Shown: positions 54,301-64,000 of the stretch, piece after piece | Position numbering within the stretch: position 1 is the stretch's first letter | Layout: the number at the start of each line of letters is the position of its first letter | Assembly (NCBI GenBank): GCA_950295325.1 | Contig: OX485803.1 | Location: 13,456,001 to 13,520,000 of the forward strand | Direction of reading: 5' to 3' | Source: Polytrichum commune | Lineage: Eukaryota; Streptophyta; Polytrichopsida; Polytrichales; Polytrichaceae | Length of the DNA: 64,000 nucleotides | Notes under the pieces: generated by a model | Databases searched by the model: none | What the model was told of the DNA's origin: nothing | The model's input: only the letters and a program-made list of their open reading frames with translations | Translations under genes and position numbers: made by a program

Positions 54301-57300
54301 ACAAGATGTTTTTTATATGGGATGGAAATCACAGATTTTTTGTTTGGAAAAATTATATTGACCGCGTATATACCGAAGATTATGAACGTCATGTCTTTGT
54401 GGATTCTATCATTTTGGCGCCCGAGCCTGACGACATTCCAAATTTGTTGACTGCTATGCATGACATCAACAAGTAATGTTCTTACCTTTTTTTTACACTT
54501 ATTTCTAGTTTATATTTTGTTTTCCAAATTAAATCATCATGAATCTAATCAATTTAATGTTTCTTTTAGGTCAACCGAAAATTCTCACGTATCCACCAAT
54601 TTGGTGCATACTTTATATCGGATGCAAAGTATTGGCACCTTGCCTTTGACTTCCTTCAGAAAACAACTGGATCCAAAGAGTTATAAACGATGTGAGGAGA
54701 AGTCCGTCGAAACTTGGTATTCTTTGACACGACCAATTTTTTTGGATTACATGTACAGTGTAAGTTCTTCTACCATTGCTAATATGTGCCTTATGTTTAT
54801 TCACCTTCATTTTACATTACATCTATATGAACTTATAAATATTGACTTTTGTTTGATTTTTCAGCAAGAACTTGCTGAGGCTAGCGATATTGCTCTCAAC
54901 CAGTACAATGAAACTCATCCTCTTGAACGGACATCAGACGGAGTTTCAAAAGTAATGTCCGCAGCTGTCAACAAAAAACGTGCAATGTTATCTTCTAGTT
55001 TTACGAAACAACTAGCGATTGCCGATATCAACCTTACCTCTGCTTTCCTTGAAGAAGTTAAGCACCATTGGGGTTCATTTTCGGTGCCTGAAACGCTACA
55101 AGAGAAACTTCATCGTGTTGTTGTCAGTAATGTGGATGCAGAAGTCAAAGTTGGATGGCTCAAGCTTTGGAATGGCAATAGATTTGACAAAGATGCATTG
55201 CATTTCCCGAAATCGCCCCTCTCTGATTCTGCACTTGATGATTGGTTATTAAAGTCTACATATTGGGCACAGTTGGAAAAAAAAGCTATCGAAGAGCTTC
55301 AAAGTATTCTTTCATCTCCTCTTCAGTTGCCTACAGATGTGCCTACTCTCTCCGAGTATATCCAAACCTGGAAGTTTGCGGCTTTCAATTCAATATTCTA
55401 TCGTGAATTCCAAAGCAGAAAAGTTAAAAAACACAACGGTTGGGATGAACAACCTAATATTGATCTTGCTATGAAACGTGTATTATACAGGTACAACCTA
55501 ATCTTATTATTTTTTTGATTTTTTTTATTCCATTTGTCAAATTGTCATGGAATATTTGACTTACAATATTTTTGTGTGTAGGTATTTTCGATATGTTTTG
55601 ATTCCACATAAATGCGTTATAGGAGAACCTCGTTTTTTCCCAAATTGGCGTGACACTGGTGCAGGAGATTCATGCATGTTCACTACTGAGATTTGTTTGG
55701 ATTGGTCGCTCCCACACTATGAGGATTGTGGTTGGTATCTTGATTGTCCTAAGGATGCATGTCCGTCAAGTGAGAAGACAATCCGTCAGATAAATGATGC
55801 TAAAAATGTGGATCCTCGTGATACTGCAATTTTGCAAGCACAAATTGTGCAGCTTAAACTTAGAGAGCCAGAACCAAAAGAGACAAAACGTTGTAAGAGG
55901 AAACATGTTCCTGAAACCAAAATGCAAAATCAATCGGAAATTTCACAACATGAAGAATTGCTTGTTCTTTCCAATGATTTGGATAAGAATCCACTTGGAG
56001 GCGAAAGTTCAAAGTCTGGGTGCGATGTATTGGAATTCCATTACTCGAGCACCTATGACGCTATTCATCGTGCGCCAACGAATGTTTTGAGAAAAGAGTT
56101 ATTCATACTGAAGAACTTTCTCACGCTCTCTTTTGCTCGATCTACTGCTGTCAATAACAAGTCTGAAGGGGTTGAAGTAGGCCATCCTGAGTGGATCCAA
56201 TGGCGGACATTTCTTGAAAACGTAAGTATTATTGTTTTGGTATTTTCTGTAATGTTTTTACTTTCATTTGGATTTTATTTTGTGTCTTATATTGTGATAT
56301 GTTGTGGTATTTCAGTTCAAAGACAATCGCGAATTTCATGTCATGGAAAGTCCGACTCCATTTGCCGTTGACTTGGTTTTTCTGCAATTTCCCGACGGTC
56401 TTGACTTCAACCTCTCCAATAGACCTGCTGAAATTCCTCTTTGGAATAAATATGACAAGAATTGGATGGTTGCAACAATGTCCTTGTGCAAGTCCATCTT
56501 GTCTGATGATGGCGTCCTCATAGTATTTTTTGCTATCGATATGCAAACCAAGAAGGTTTTGAATTCAACCTTACACAACGGCAACATGAAAGTTCTTAGG
56601 ACTTTTATTTGCCTCAATTCGTACATGGTGTTCAAGGATCCGGAGTCTCCAACCTACACCGTAAGTATAACATATCACAATTGTTTCTATTTAATTATTT
56701 TGGTGTTATTTGCATTGTATATAGTTTTAACACAATTTATATTTTTTTGTAGACTCCGGCATTTATGGCTCATGTCTTGGTAAGGGATTTTACTACCACA
56801 AAATCCACGAGACAACCAAACTCCACTTTTTTTGGCACTGGATTGAAAAGCAAAAACTTGCTTTTCAATTTTGTGGATGAAAAAAACATGTTTCTTCAAA
56901 AATCGGGAAGACCTTGGAGGGGGCCATATCAAAAATCGCCGCGTTTTTTTCAAGATCTTATTGAATTGTTTACACCATCGAATGGACGCGTTGTTGATTT
57001 GATATGTTCCACTGGAGCTTCTATCCTAGCAACACGCGCATGTGGCAGACATCTTCTTGCATTTGAGGGTGATAATGACATGTTTGAGCACATATTGAAA
57101 CCGCTTTTGGAAAACGTTTTGAAAGAGGGGTCATCTAAGGAGAATATACAAGATCTCACAAAAGAAGATGATAACCTCTCCGATGAGGAGATGCTTGAAT
57201 TTGAGTGTGAGTAAGTTTTAATACAATAAGTTTTTATTCAATTCATTCGTTTCATTCAATTCATTGGTTCATTTTGATTTCTTCACATTATTTACATGTT

Positions 57301-57571
57301 TCATCGATTTGATTTCAGGAATACGATTGGAAAGAGGACATGTCTCCCGTTTTGGGCACATAGACAATTCCTACGAAGTCCAAGCCGTAGCCCGCGTCTC
57401 CCATCATATGCCGAGAATGTTGCAATTGCAATGTTGAATCTCGAAGATTCGGATCCAAATGAAGAATCTTGCTATAGTTCCAAAATCAATTCGCAATGCA
57501 AAGGTGCTCGAATATATATAGATGACGAGGCAAAAGATAGTTTCATGTCTAGTGCTACTACTGATGAATAA
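51370..57571 (+). CDS. Cargo gene: ParB/Srx-like motif plus degenerate DNA-methyltransferase-like region
   Basis: Exons 51370-51651, 53751-54472, 54570-54759, 54865-55490, 55582-56221, 56316-56660, 56753-57210 and 57319-57571 join in phase with good GT-AG sites, giving about 1,171 codons. The N-terminus is basic (RPKRRRRK, a likely nuclear signal) and then acidic and low in complexity. Near codon 285 FFIWDGNHRFFVWKNYI resembles the GxHR box of ParB/sulfiredoxin-fold domains. C-terminally, AVDLVFLQFPDG (about 837-848) sits where beta-class amino-methyltransferases have DPPY. FFQDLIELFTP..GRVVDLICSTGAS (about 1000-1025) matches their motif X-motif I order, but with DLICSTG in place of the usual D-P-F-x-G-S-G. 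The catalytic and SAM motifs therefore look eroded. One in-frame TGA lies at 54,012-54,014. The fold calls are inference; the gene model is strong. Confidence 0.72.
51772..52520. repeat. Tandem array A: ~12 units of ~63 bp with GTGCGTTAACGCAC palindromes
   Basis: Units comprise a GTTGGGAGGAGAAACCC start, the palindrome GTGCGTTAACGCAC embedded in a 28-bp perfect palindrome in the best copies, then TTTATAAGAGCAACTTAGG. The first two copies are degenerate and one (about 52,150) lost half its palindrome. The array lies in cargo-gene intron 1. Confidence 0.93.
52968..53098. repeat. 54-bp-arm hairpin containing array A palindromes
   Basis: Arms 52,968-53,021 and 53,045-53,098 are complementary with one mismatch, separated by a 23-nt loop. 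Each arm contains its own GTGCGYTAACGCAC palindrome flanked by AGACCCT/AGGGTCT. A solitary GTGCGTTAACGCAC also lies at about 52,928-52,941. Confidence 0.93.
53148..53200 (+). promoter_or_regulatory. Candidate internal core promoter in cargo intron 1
   Basis: GTATAAATTG (about 53,150) is followed 30-40 bp downstream by a TTTTTTTTCTCTCCTCC pyrimidine patch, the usual plant TATA/Y-patch spacing. Transcription from here would use the ATG at 53,760 and place array A upstream as enhancer-like DNA. The exon at 51,370-51,651 also splices in phase, so both starts are possible. Confidence 0.45.
53313..53494. repeat. Array B: six 20-bp palindromes
   Basis: Six TTTGGGTCGNNCGACCCAAA-type palindromes repeat every about 32 bp, separated by CTGTGAGCATGG-like spacers. 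The central bases vary (GGTT, GGTC, GATC, GGCC, GAAC, GTTT) while the arms are kept. Confidence 0.93.
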
Positions 57572-57684
57572 ATTTTTGGACTTCATGTTGTTTATCCTTC
57601 TCAACCCTCTTATTACTAAACCCTAAAATCATCATTTTTAAGGCCACAATTCTACGGTTATAGGATATTGGTGGCCCTATTACC

Positions 57685-57754
57685 AAAATTTTCATCTTCC
57701 TCACTGCTCATAAGTTACCGCTCATCGCTCACCGCTCATAAGATAGCACTCCCC
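57685..57754 (-). repeat. Right terminal inverted repeat with heptamer subrepeats
   Basis: Inverted, this reads GGGGAGTGCTATCTTATGAG, then GCGGTGAGCGATGAGCGG and a further TTATGAGCAGTGAG, matching the left end. It is followed by the 10-bp target copy. Confidence 0.85.
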
Positions 57755-57764
57755 ATTTGCATTC

Positions 57765-58370
57765 TATGCATCAAGGTGAATCCGAGAGTGGGCTTCAAAG
57801 TCCTTAATTGCTCCTTAGTGTGATTTTGATGTTAACTTGCACTTAGTCTTGGTGGTGGTATGATATGGCAGCCACACCGCCGTGCGAGGGGGGGGGGTGG
57901 TCCAACTAGCCCGGAGCCCTGCATCCAGCCAGCTGGGGCCCTTTGAAACGTTGTCCCTTCTACCCGGGGGGGGGGGCACCAGGTTAAGTACGTGCTTTGA
58001 AAATAAAACTCCTTGTTTGTGCTTGGGAGATTAAGTTTTCTTCAATGGCGAAGTTGGTCTGTTCAATGTTGGAGGTGTAGTGTTGATTGTTGGAGGTGCA
58101 AACTTTGTTTCGAAGTTCAAGGTTTGAGTTTAGTTCGAAGCAGACAGTGTGAAATCTATTTTGAAGTTCCAAAAGATCTAAACCATTGTTTGCGTACAAG
58201 AAGAAGGCATTGCAAAGAATGTGTAACCTTGAGGAGCCAAGGATCTCGGCATCATTTCGGATCATGACTTCGAGAAGTGGTGTGCCGAGATATTGGAATT
58301 GTGCATTCGTATGATATAAAGCTCCATTACATACCTCCATTATATACCTCTTCGCCATTGATTTATTCAT
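57765..58370. other. Spacer next to the Mutator-like element
   Basis: Contains G-runs at about 57,889-57,898 and 57,966-57,976. The open frame on the minus strand (58,370-57,984) resembles nothing I know. Confidence 0.4.
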
Positions 58371-58372
58371 TT

Positions 58373-58740
58373 GCTTAAGAGATGGGTTTTTGATTGCACA
58401 CTAGAATTTATGCACACAAGTGGGTGATCAATGAGATCTTCTTGCCATAAAGTTGGGTAGGTATGTGCGTGCTTAAGAGTTGGGTTTTGATTGCACATAA
58501 GAATTCGTGCACCCAAAGTGGGTGGCTAGTGAATTCTTCTTGCCATAAAGGCTTGTAAGCATATGTGAGTCGCACTTAAGAGTTAGGTCATATATGTGAA
58601 TGCTTAAAAGCTGGGATTCTTAATTGCATACTAGGATTTGTGCACCCAAGTGGGTGGCTAGTGAGTTATTCTTGGCATAAAACAAAGTTCGCTAAAATTT
58701 TATGCTTAAGTGATGGGTTTACATCACGGCTGGGGTGAAC
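58373..58740. repeat. Tandem repeat, about 3.3 units of ~100-130 bp
   Basis: Units start near 58,373, 58,471, 58,601 and 58,703 with GCTTAAGAGNTGGG. They contain GATTGCACAYTAGAATTTRTGCAC-like and AAGTGGGTGGCTAGTGA blocks and CTTGCCATAAAG. Non-coding. Confidence 0.75.
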
Positions 58741-58744
58741 CAAC

Positions 58745-60044
58745 TTGTAACCTGGTTTCTTGGAGGCAAGGGTTTAGGCATCCAACAAGGAACGAGTGTA
58801 TGGGTGGTTCGCCCACATTTTTATGTCACATAGTGTTTTAGAACTGGGCATTCATGTGGGTGATGAGTGAAAGACAATTGTATGTCAAGTTGGTTATGAA
58901 GTCATAGTACAATTGGTGGAAGAATTGGGTTTGTGAGACCATCATAGTCTAAAGTTACACTCATGTAATTGATTTTCATATATGTAAAATGAGCATGTTA
59001 CATATGTGACCAAGTGGGGAACGTGAGACCATATTGTCACAATGATTAGGATCGCCTTGGCAATGCAGGGAAACAATGGATGTAAGGGTGGGAATGGGTG
59101 CGGTGGCGCCTATAGTCTGAGAAGACCACATGATTGGTCATATATGTTGGCTAAGGCTGTCACTAATTGAAGTGCCCCCATTAACACTAGGTTGGGTATA
59201 TAACATGGTACCCATGGTCCTTGAACCTAGTCAAACTCCCTAAATCATGGTCAATTCTTCAATTCATTTATTAGCGTTTTACCTCACATTAAGGGTTGTG
59301 GGCCTATACATGGGGTCTAAGTAGGGACCAAGTTGGGCCTCATTAACATATAACTCTATTGTCAAATTGAAGATTCTCTTTCTTATGAAATGACCATATT
59401 AGTTGAACCCCCAATTATATTGACTATAAAGCCTAAAATGGTCAAGATATTTTGAGGACATAGTCCAATTTATTCTACACATGTGTCTTTTTGGTGTATG
59501 TTCGCACATCCACACTTACCTACGCACCATAGGTTTGGTAGAGAAGCCTACCCATCGAGAATATGTCCTAATTGTAACTCACTCTATGCAAATGCTTGGT
59601 TACACGTACATCTTAAATGCAAACAACAACATATTCATGCACAGATAACAAAAAGGCATAACAAGCTTGTCTGCAAACTAAGAAAACTTCTTGTATCAAA
59701 CACAACATCAAGGCACTACAACACTTATGAATGTAGGTACCTTCAACGAACATCCTCAAGAAAACACAATATCATCATGGTTATTACTGTGTATTTGTGC
59801 TACTCAAAGATGCCATTGTAACGCTAAGTTCAAACCCAAACATACTCTATTCATATGCCACCCATACAACAACCCTCCACCGGCACCTCAACCAAAACTC
59901 ACCATACTATATTATAGAATTCACATACTATAATCATAGAATTGCCAAAGAGTCCCTTGCCAAGAAACATACAAAATATGAACTACTCATTAATAACACT
60001 ACCGGTACTACAAGTGGATAGAAAGTAACCTCCATTCTTGGTAA
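58745..60044. other. Spacer with a dispersed-repeat fragment
   Basis: The dispersed family (CCTAAAATGGTCAAGATATT, TCTTTTTGGTGT blocks, inverted orientation) occupies about 59,365-59,530. Nothing else is recognised. Confidence 0.45.
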
Positions 60045-61014
60045 TACCGTACGTTAAGGGCAGGTTCGGCACAAAAATAATTCTAAAAATAGATGCCAAA
60101 ATTTTGGAAAATTATTGGTATTTTTTTTCCGAATATAAAATTAATTAATTTTCAAAATTGCCGAAAAGTAAGAATTTTTTACTTCTCACTAGAGTATTAC
60201 TTACATCTCACTAGAGTTTTACTTACAGTGGAAGCATATGTGAATTTTGAAAGAGAGAAGGTGCTCCTTTTGTAATCAAGCTCACTTATATTAGTCCACA
60301 AAGAATATGGGTTAAGAAGTAGCAAGACTCTAGGTGAGGCTTTTCAAATGTGTTGTACACACAAATTTTTGGAGTCCAATTGAGCATAGAAGATGAAGTT
60401 TTATAGAATTTTGTCCAACTAACAAAAGTTGAGAAATCAATCCTTCTTCCACCTCCAACAAGTTTTGTGTCAAAATAAGTCTTTATGCAAAAGATATGGA
60501 CAAAACATTGCAGCCGTGTAAAGATCAAAAAATTAAAATGCGTTCATAACAGTTTTTCGGAGCTCATTTGTGCATAGAAGATCAACTTTTTTGGAATTTT
60601 GTTGGTCTAAGAAAAGTTTAGAAATCAAGTAATCTTTCACCTCCAAGAAATTTTATGTCATTTGAAGACTATGCAAAAGTTATGCGTGTTATAAAAATGA
60701 AGTCTAACTCGATGCTTCACCTCAAAGTTTACATATCCCATATGCATTGTTGAACACAACTCCACTCTACTTGCATAAAGCACAGAGCATTCTCAACTAT
60801 TCACTCACATCTTACTTGTCATTCAATGCAAGAGAGATGTACAAGATATATGCTTAAATAGAAAATTACAAATGAATTTAGGTTGAATTTTTAAAAATTA
60901 AAAGAGAAAATTGCCAAAAATATGAATATACTATTTTTAGGTGCCAAAGCTACTTTTTGAACTTTAATTAATTATTCGGCTAACATGTGTCGAAGCTGCC
61001 CTTAACGTACGGTA
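60045..61014. mobile_element. Non-autonomous element with TACCGTACGTTAAGGGCAG ends
   Basis: The ends TACCGTACGTTAAGGGCAG, continuing as GTTCGGCACA (left) or CTTCGACACA (right), are inverted and bound 970 bp. Inside, two diverged copies of a ~190-bp unit (about 60,355 and 60,550) share GAGYYCATTTGTGCATAGAAG-type and CACCTCCAA blocks. No coding sequence and no clear target duplication. Confidence 0.7.
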
Positions 61015-63342
61015 GTTGTTGGTGCAAGAGCAACCCGTGCACATCCCATTAATGAAAAGACTAGAAATACAATTAAAAACCCAAGACACAAAAATAAAAT
61101 AAAATCAAGCAAATTAACACAATTTCCACACAATATGCACATTTCATACTCGTCCACAAAAAAGACTTGAAAACTAACATTCAATTGTTGACCTCAAAGG
61201 TCCATCATAGATCAACAAAATGAGAATAATAAGCAGGTAGCGGCACACACCACTTGTTTTAGTAACTCCCCAAAACACTTGACACATAGCTTTAGATAAG
61301 ACGGATGGATGAGCACATTTCTAAAGATATGTATCCTACTAGTACCTGGTAAATTTTACGGTTACTAACATAGTGTCTACTCCATGAAAAGGGTGAAATA
61401 GCTTTACATCCTACAATGTTGACCCTTGGGCATGATCACGAATGTTCTATGAACAAACTCTCTGTTCACTTTGGACTTGGTCTTGTCCCAACGCCAAAGT
61501 TCTTATTATGGTAGGGTGCAGGTTGAAGCACACACATGTGCATTTTCGTAGGGTCCTTTCATGTTGACGTAGTCGGATCAAGATATTTTACCATTTCCTT
61601 TGCACTTGCAATGACAAGGATCCCCGAAACCAACAAGTCATCCTCTAGAAATTGTGGCAGGATCTTCCATGGACATTGTAAAATACAAAGGTACGATCTC
61701 AAATCACAATCCTCAACGGATTCAAAATGTTGCCTTTTGTAGTGACTCTTAAGGTATGTGTCCCCTCACTTAGAGCATGCATAACAACATACACTATATT
61801 GATAATATACAAACCAAAACAAATGATATGAATTACAAATACATTGTAGCTAATGTTTGCAAGTAAGCTTTACATTTTATTATGTAAGCAAGACTAGAGC
61901 CCCCAATATGATACCAAATCCAACATCATTGTATATAATTATAGCAATCCATATGAATCGTTCACCGTCATGGTCACCCCAAACACTAGCATTTAGCAAG
62001 TTACATATCATCACAAGAGGTGTTAGCCTTGTCGTTGGGGCCTCATCAAATGCTTCAACTTAAAATATTACTCCCACAGTTGTTCATATCCATCACTTCT
62101 TATATCTTGGCTATTACCTTTATAAATCAATGTCATAAAACATAACGAGACTATCAAATAATGAATGAAAGCAATCAAAGATAGGAAAAAAACACATAAC
62201 CATGTTCCAACCAGCACAAGAAATACTACTTACAAAACCTTGATTGTCCAAAGCATACGCACAATGTGCCTGAATACGTCCCCTACCCCAATTCTTATAG
62301 CCTTATCTGTACCTCCAAAACCCCTCATTTGCCCCTTGCTCTCGTTGGTTTCTCCTATGTAATCTCTAAACATTCATGGGGGTCTCCACACTAACGATCC
62401 CAATTGGAACAAGACCTAATTTTGAAACTCAACAAAATAAGTACCTTATATATACATATGCATACTTAACATAAAAAATTTCCTATGGCAAAAGAAAACC
62501 ATTATGGGGGTTTAAGGCGCTTAGTTCTTGTCACTGAAAGAGCTCCAGATCTACACCCCCCATGGATTTGAGATCGTCCTCAGCGTGGTGACAGCCTTTC
62601 TGCAAAACCACCAAGCAAGGTGCACATGGTCACAATAAGTAGTGCGATTTGTGGTCCCCATGCTCCCTTGCCAACTTCTATCCATCGAACCAGGCCCAAT
62701 GTTGAGATTCAATAGCATTGCAAATCGGTACACAAATTTGGTGTAGGATTTGTATTATCCATGGCTACTCTTCTCCCAGTTTCGACCTTGAATTTGTAGT
62801 GAATCTTCTTCAAAATTATTGTTTCCAGTGCTTCAGATCAATAAAGATCGAAGAAAGGGTTGACGGCCTACATAGCCAAGTACAGTGTAAACAACGTAGA
62901 GGAGGCGGTACTCAGAATCAAATTGGTGGCTGCTGAATTTTTATTTATTTATTGGGTTTAAGAGATGAACGTTGATGTCTTGATCATCTCGGAATCTTTG
63001 ACAAGATGTCGAAAATGCAGTAACTTTGATCGGACTTAAGTTCCAAGCGTATAACTATTCCATGGAAGACTTGATTAGAGTTTCATTTGCATCACTTTGA
63101 TCCATGCAGTTTGCTCACCGTACTGTCTAACTAGGGTCTCCTTTTCCGCACTCACTTGCGTAAAGTGTCAAAAGACCCAATTTGTCTAAAGGACGTGTAG
63201 AAAGAAGATGTACACCACAAGTGCGCTTAATATCAACCATCAGATGCGTCACAAAACCCTAGTAAGTTCTCATGAGTCCACAAGAATAATCTGGGGGATG
63301 GAGTAGTATGTGATTTGACAATGAATTTTGTTGTTGTTGTGA
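61015..63342. other. Spacer upstream of the WAT1-related gene
   Basis: No gene, RNA or bounded repeat recognised. The last few hundred bases are presumably promoter. Confidence 0.4.
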
Positions 63343-63358
63343 GTGGGTAAGGAAGTCG

Positions 63359-63378
63359 GGGAGAGAGAGAGAGAGAGG
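63359..63378. repeat. (GA)n microsatellite in the 5' UTR of the WAT1-related gene
   Basis: A run of about ten GA units ends about 20 bp before the ATG at 63,397. Confidence 0.9.
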
Positions 63379-63396
63379 GCCGAACACAGAAGCACA

Positions 63397-64000
63397 ATGT
63401 GGAGTAGGGCGAAGGTGCACATGGCTATGGTCATGGTGGCCATGGGGTATGGTGGCTACTCCGTGCTTACTAAAGCATGCTTCACAGGCGGCATTAGCCC
63501 CTTCGTCTTCTCCGTCTACAGGGATATCATTGCCTGTTGTGTGCTGTTTCTCACAGCTGCCGTGCTTGAAAGGTGAGAAAAAGGCCATGGCTCTCTCAGC
63601 TTCTTATTCAGTTTTGGGCTTCCCACATCTGCTTAGGTAGATGGGCCTTATTTCGTTACTGCTTTTTGTTGTTGTCTTATTACTAGGATTTGCAACGTTG
63701 ACATTTCTGTGCGTTTGCAAATGTATGCGAAGAAGCCAGGACTAATCCCAGAAAGTTTTGGAGCTGGTCTTGACATTGAGCCATAAGAAGGCCACATAGC
63801 CCCCCGCAATTATGTTGCCTATGTTAACATATTTTGAGCATGTAGTCCAATCTTTGAAACACATGATGCCTTTTCGGTGTCTGTTCTTGGATCTGCCCCT
63901 CACCGCTCAAATACAGATGTCCAATTAGATAAGTAATCAAACCAGACCCACTTACCTTACCTATCACAAGCAGATGGGCTTCTCTCTGTGTTTGGAAAAG
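63397..64000 (+). CDS. WAT1-related (EamA/nodulin-21-like) membrane transporter, first exon only
   Basis: Exon 1 (63,397-63,572) encodes MWSRAKVHMAMVMVAMGYGG followed by YSVLTKACFTGGISPFVFSV and YRDIIACCVLFLTAAVLER. This is the two-helix opening of WAT1-related proteins, a DMT/EamA-superfamily family of about ten membrane segments; members move auxin, amino acids or related compounds. The GYGGY..TK and VYRD motifs are characteristic. The exon ends at a GAAAG|GTGAGA donor, after 58 codons plus two bases, and the rest of the window is intron. That intron contains a dispersed-repeat copy at about 63,770-63,945. The start is the first ATG after the GA repeat. The substrate cannot be predicted from this part. 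Confidence 0.85.
63770..63945 (-). repeat. Dispersed repeat copy in the WAT1-related intron
   Basis: Contains CATATTTTGAGCATGTAGTC and CTTTTCGGTGTCTGTTCTTG-like blocks of the family listed at 15,785-16,490. Confidence 0.6.

Larger units (their letters stand above)
46478..57754. mobile_element. 11.3-kb Mutator-like element with transposase and cargo gene
   Basis: The left end GAGGGAAGCTATCTTATGAG and inverted right end GGGGAGTGCTATCTTATGAG share the core GCTATCTTATGAGC and then run into tandem TGAGCGG/TGAGCAG heptamers. The element is flanked by a perfect 10-bp direct repeat ATTTGCATTC (46,468-46,477 and 57,755-57,764), the size of Mutator-type target duplications. Inside are two divergent genes: the transposase on the minus strand and an 8-exon cargo gene on the plus strand. 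Repeated palindromes occur in introns of both. A decayed relative with the same right end lies at 34,980-38,742. The termini are short and partly degenerate, but duplication, ends and gene content agree. Confidence 0.88.

Noticed and set aside
57296-57571. Separate small gene at the end of the Mutator-like element
   Set aside because: It joins exon 7 in phase through GTAAGT and TTTCAG, so it is the cargo gene's last exon.
57984-58370. 128-codon minus-strand frame next to the Mutator-like element
   Set aside because: No domain, no splice signals and no related copy; probably chance in repetitive DNA.

Overview
The window is nuclear DNA of a land plant. It holds intron-rich genes with canonical GT-AG introns for a KIN-7 kinesin, an IRE1 stress sensor, a DOMON-cytochrome b561 protein and a WAT1-related transporter, set in long AT-rich spacers full of small inverted-repeat transposons. 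Several features (the Tc1-type element, the style of the Mutator-like transposase) would fit a non-flowering plant, but the sequence alone does not fix the lineage.

Layout. 1-10,071 (+): most of a KIN-7 kinesin; its motor N-terminus lies before the window. 10,072-19,199: spacer with nested DNA transposons, namely a PIF/Harbinger-like element (13,973-15,770) split by a pogo/Emigrant-like element (14,350-15,676), a further TIR element (13,342-13,914) and a dispersed repeat family. 19,200-24,273 (+): IRE1. 25,460-27,049: a dead Tc1-like DD34E transposon. 28,169-32,346 (-): DOMON-cytochrome b561 gene. 33,000-46,470: spacer with MITEs and a decayed relative of the cargo gene described next. 46,478-57,754: an 11.3-kb Mutator-like element. 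57,765-63,396: spacer with repeats. 63,397 to the end (+): first exon of a WAT1-related gene.

The most interesting object is the 11.3-kb Mutator-like element. It has matched ends (GCTATCTTATGAGC core plus TGAGCGG-type subrepeats) and a 10-bp target duplication (ATTTGCATTC). It carries two divergent genes: a transposase with GCM/FLYWCH-like and SWIM zinc fingers, and an 8-exon cargo gene whose predicted protein joins a ParB/Srx-like DGNHR motif to a degenerate beta-class DNA-methyltransferase-like region. Introns of both genes contain the same 20-bp palindrome family (TTTGGGTCGNNCGACCCAAA). The first intron of the cargo gene also holds about 12 tandem 63-bp units centred on GTGCGTTAACGCAC and a 54-bp-arm hairpin. 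By analogy with VANDAL/VANC anti-silencing systems, I infer that the cargo protein may recognise these arrays; this is a hypothesis. Exon boundaries throughout are read by eye from splice consensus and reading phase, and could be off by a base or, in places, by an exon.
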